From NCBI GenBank assembly GCA_040255445.1, contig JBDZUZ010000042.1, positions 1 to 24,730 on the forward strand: a stretch of DNA of 24,730 nt, read 5' to 3'. Position 1 is the first letter of the stretch, and every line of letters begins with the position of its first letter. The notes below the pieces were generated by a model. That model ran no database searches and was not told the DNA's origin. It saw only the letters and a list, made by a program, of their open reading frames with translations. Below are positions 22,829-24,730 of the stretch, piece by piece. A program made the translations under genes and the position numbers. The stretch comes from JBDZUZ01 sp040255445. Its GTDB lineage: Bacteria; Planctomycetota; Phycisphaerae; Phycisphaerales; UBA1924.

Positions 22829-24001
22829 TCAGGGCACGGCCGGGGTCAGGTGCATGGAACTGGCCCCGGTGGCCTCGAAGCGCTGCATCTCCAAGTAAGC
22901 CTTCTTGATGTCGCCGAAGAACGTGCTGCGGAGTTCAATCGTGTCGACCTCGAACTGCTCGCCCCGACGCTCGCCGGGTTTGCGGGTCTGCACGAGCACG
23001 GGCGGGTCGAAGTGGAGTGTGGTGATGAGCATCGAGGTAGCGGGGTTGTTGGGCGTTCCCACTGTCGCGGTCGCGAGCCTGGTATCGATGCGGTCCGGTG
23101 TTCGGGCGATGAGGAATGGCAGCAGACCATGATCAGATGATGTGCTCCCCATGCGCCGGCCGCCGTTGGTGTAGACGATGCCCATGCCCAGAGGGAGCGG
23201 GTTGTCGGCACGCGACTGCACCGTGTACTGGTACTCGATCTTCGTGAAATTGAGCGTGAAGCTCTCGCCCCCGACCTCCACTCTCGAGACGTCGGTCTCG
23301 ACCCGCAAGTTGTCGGGCGCCTGATCGAAGACCGTGCCGACGCCGCACTTCTGGACCGCGGGGAGCAGCAGCCCGATGAGAACCGAGGACTCGGGTACAT
23401 CCGGATCGCGCAACGCATCGATACCGCCATCGCCGCTCGGGGACATGCGGGTGCCGTTGCCGGGCGCGGCAAGGACGCCGCGTTCGCCGATGCGCATCGG
23501 GTTCACGAACAGGAACTCGTTGCCGCCGGTGGCAAGACAGGGCGCAGTGGAGGATGTGAGGTCGCTCGGGTAGTACGAGAACGGGCCGGGGAGCGTGGTG
23601 AACTCGACGAGCGAAGGGGTGGTGCTGGTCGGCGTGAAGAGGCCGGTCCAGATACGAATCGGGTTAGACGGGTCGGCGACAACGCCCAGCTGCGGCGCGT
23701 GCGGCTGGCTCGCGTTGATGCCCAGCACGTTGGGGCCGACGATCGCGCCGTTGCTGACGAAGTTCCAGGCGCCGTCGGTGGCGAGCAGGTTGAAGTCGGT
23801 GCTGGCGAAGGCGTACGCCGACGGCGGGATGCAGGCCCAGGCGTTGATCTGCGCGGTCTGGCCGAACCAGACGGCGGGGCGCACGGCCTCGGGCACCACC
23901 TTGCAGTCCTGCGCCTGCGCGGTCGGGGCCGCGGCGAGGCCGGCGGCGGCGACGAGCGAGCTCAGGATCAATCGGCGGACGCTGTGGCGGATCGGGTACA
24001 T
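22829..24001 (-). CDS. Exported hypothetical protein
   Basis: A 390-residue protein with a clear signal peptide (MYPIRHSVRRLILSSLVAAA, then GLAAAPTAQAQ, cleavage after AQA). The secreted body begins DCKVVPEAVRPAVWFGQ and is rich in beta strands, Pro, Gly and Thr, for example SLVEFTTLPGPFSYYPSDLT and ESFTLNFTKIEYQYTVQSRA, with a few cysteines that may pair. There is no C-terminal VPAPG tail and no TM segment at the end, so it is probably periplasmic or secreted. I recognise no domain. The start is supported by CCGGAGA a few nt upstream and by the start of the signal peptide; an ATG 28 codons upstream would add an unlikely charged lead. It lies between the sigma/kinase cluster and a truncated gene, all on the minus strand. 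The 257 bp upstream show no gene. Confidence 0.8.
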   Translation of the reverse strand: MYPIRHSVRRLILSSLVAAAGLAAAPTAQAQDCKVVPEAVRPAVWFGQTAQINAWACIPPSAYAFASTDFNLLATDGAWNFVSNGAIVGPNVLGINASQPHAPQLGVVADPSNPIRIWTGLFTPTSTTPSLVEFTTLPGPFSYYPSDLTSSTAPCLATGGNEFLFVNPMRIGERGVLAAPGNGTRMSPSGDGGIDALRDPDVPESSVLIGLLLPAVQKCGVGTVFDQAPDNLRVETDVSRVEVGGESFTLNFTKIEYQYTVQSRADNPLPLGMGIVYTNGGRRMGSTSSDHGLLPFLIARTPDRIDTRLATATVGTPNNPATSMLITTLHFDPPVLVQTRKPGERRGEQFEVDTIELRSTFFGDIKKAYLEMQRFEATGASSMHLTPAVP

Positions 24002-24258
24002 GATGGTCTCCGGTGGTATGGCTTGGGCGATACCCCGGTGACCTTCACCGGCGCGGGCGCCCCCTCCGGCGTGTCGCGGAGCCACTGTTGTGGCTCACCG
24101 TCACGCCTGCACCCCAAGACGCGGAGACCGCGCGCGGCGGACGCCGCGCTGCGGACAGGAAATGTGAGGGGATCGGCGGTGGAGCGAGGGTGGTCAGCTG
24201 CCGCGGCGTGGGCCGGACGAAGCGGGCGTCGGTTTAGCGTGGCTCAGGATTGCTTCCA

Positions 24259-24730
24259 TCACAGCGGCGAGAGGATCGCCTCGACCCCGGCGGGCGCGGA
24301 GAGGATGATCGATTCGCCGGCCTGTGGCTCGATGGAGCCGCCGATCACGGGGTTGCTCCCTCCGTAGAAAGACAGTCCGCGTTCACCGGAGTAGCCGACG
24401 CTGTTGCAGTAGGCGCGCAGGAACACGAGGCTGGTGTTGACATCCGCGCCGCTGGTCACGCGGTTGATACCCATGAAAACGGAATGGAAGTCGTCGCCGT
24501 GACCGATCGCATCGAGGTCGCTGATCGACTGCACCTGCCCGGTTCCGATCAGGCGGAGGAAGTTGCCGCTCAGGTTCTGGTCGTGGAAGAGCAGGATCTG
24601 GCGGCCCGGGGGCGCGTAGAAGCGGAGCGAATCCGCCGCGTCTCCCCAGCCGGCCTCGTCGTCGAGGTCGAGCCAGTTCGCGAGGGCGCGGTCGCGGCCC
24701 TCGAGCATCAGGCTGCGGTTGGGTGAAGAT
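24259..24730 (-). CDS. Truncated gene, beta/gamma-crystallin-like or repeat protein (N-terminus missing)
   Basis: The frame is open to the window edge (upstream reading SSPNRSLMLEGRDRALANWL), so the N-terminus is beyond the window and the true start is unknown. About 157 residues are visible. A segment ILLFHDQNLSGNFLRLIGTG, then SISDLDAIGHGDDFHSVF, resembles the beta/gamma-crystallin Greek-key pattern (F/Y..x.N..G....L...V.DL......D..SSV), but only one clear unit is seen and the match is by eye. The rest is strand-rich with no TM. A secreted surface protein is a reasonable guess from the neighbours. Confidence 0.6.
   Translation of the reverse strand, partial: SSPNRSLMLEGRDRALANWLDLDDEAGWGDAADSLRFYAPPGRQILLFHDQNLSGNFLRLIGTGQVQSISDLDAIGHGDDFHSVFMGINRVTSGADVNTSLVFLRAYCNSVGYSGERGLSFYGGSNPVIGGSIEPQAGESIILSAPAGVEAILSPL

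Noticed and set aside
23341..23400. DUF1559-like pilin signature (LIGLLLPAVQ) in the 22829 protein
   Set aside because: The motif lies in the middle of the protein, whereas in DUF1559 prepilin-like proteins LLLPAVQ is part of the N-terminal helix; there is no N-terminal methylation motif.

Overview
The window looks like chromosomal DNA of a high-GC planctomycete, most likely of the class Phycisphaerae. The pointers are an ECF sigma factor overlapping a serine/threonine kinase-WD40 gene, several secreted proteins ending in a VPAPG-hydrophobic-RRRR sorting tail, small membrane proteins with a CxxC...CPEC zinc ribbon, and long spurious antisense reading frames typical of GC-rich DNA. This assignment is inference; no rRNA or tRNA is present to anchor it.

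Layout. 1-3.3 kb is conserved housekeeping: a YpdA-like FAD oxidoreductase (minus strand), rplU (ribosomal protein L21) with a clear promoter and terminator, and an NADP-type isocitrate dehydrogenase very like the enterobacterial enzyme. 3.4-6.35 kb is an accessory islet, lower in GC, with three unrecognised membrane-linked proteins: a 3-TM protein, a membrane protein with a possible winged helix, and a TM-anchored GNAT-like protein. 6.35-8.7 kb holds small hypothetical genes and a decayed gene. These are separated by copies of a dispersed repeat of about 130-165 bp (three good copies from 4.8 to 8.2 kb, plus two degenerate ones).

8.7-14.1 kb contains three paralogous zinc-ribbon membrane proteins sharing an N-terminal RPWR...LD..D/E motif and an identical CX2C-X15-CX2C spacing, a CorC/HlyC-type CNNM-CBS protein, and a low-complexity protein whose gene holds three in-frame 72-bp palindrome-bearing repeats. 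14.3-18.3 kb carries three exported proteins with the VPAPG tail, another small zinc-ribbon membrane protein, and a class I SAM methyltransferase.

18.3-22.7 kb is a minus-strand signalling cluster: ECF sigma factor, then a kinase-WD40 protein (broken by a single-base frameshift in a run of six G/C), then a single-domain globin. 22.8 kb to the end carries one exported protein and the C-terminal part of a second gene that runs off the window.

At least six genes have a TAnnnT box only 6-8 nt before the start codon, suggesting leaderless mRNAs, while the exported-protein and signalling genes have ordinary Shine-Dalgarno sequences. I see no complete transposon, CRISPR array or recognisable defence operon. 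The best candidates for something new are the dispersed two-hairpin repeat family, the palindromic in-frame coding repeat, the RPWR zinc-ribbon family, and the islet at 3.4-6.3 kb.
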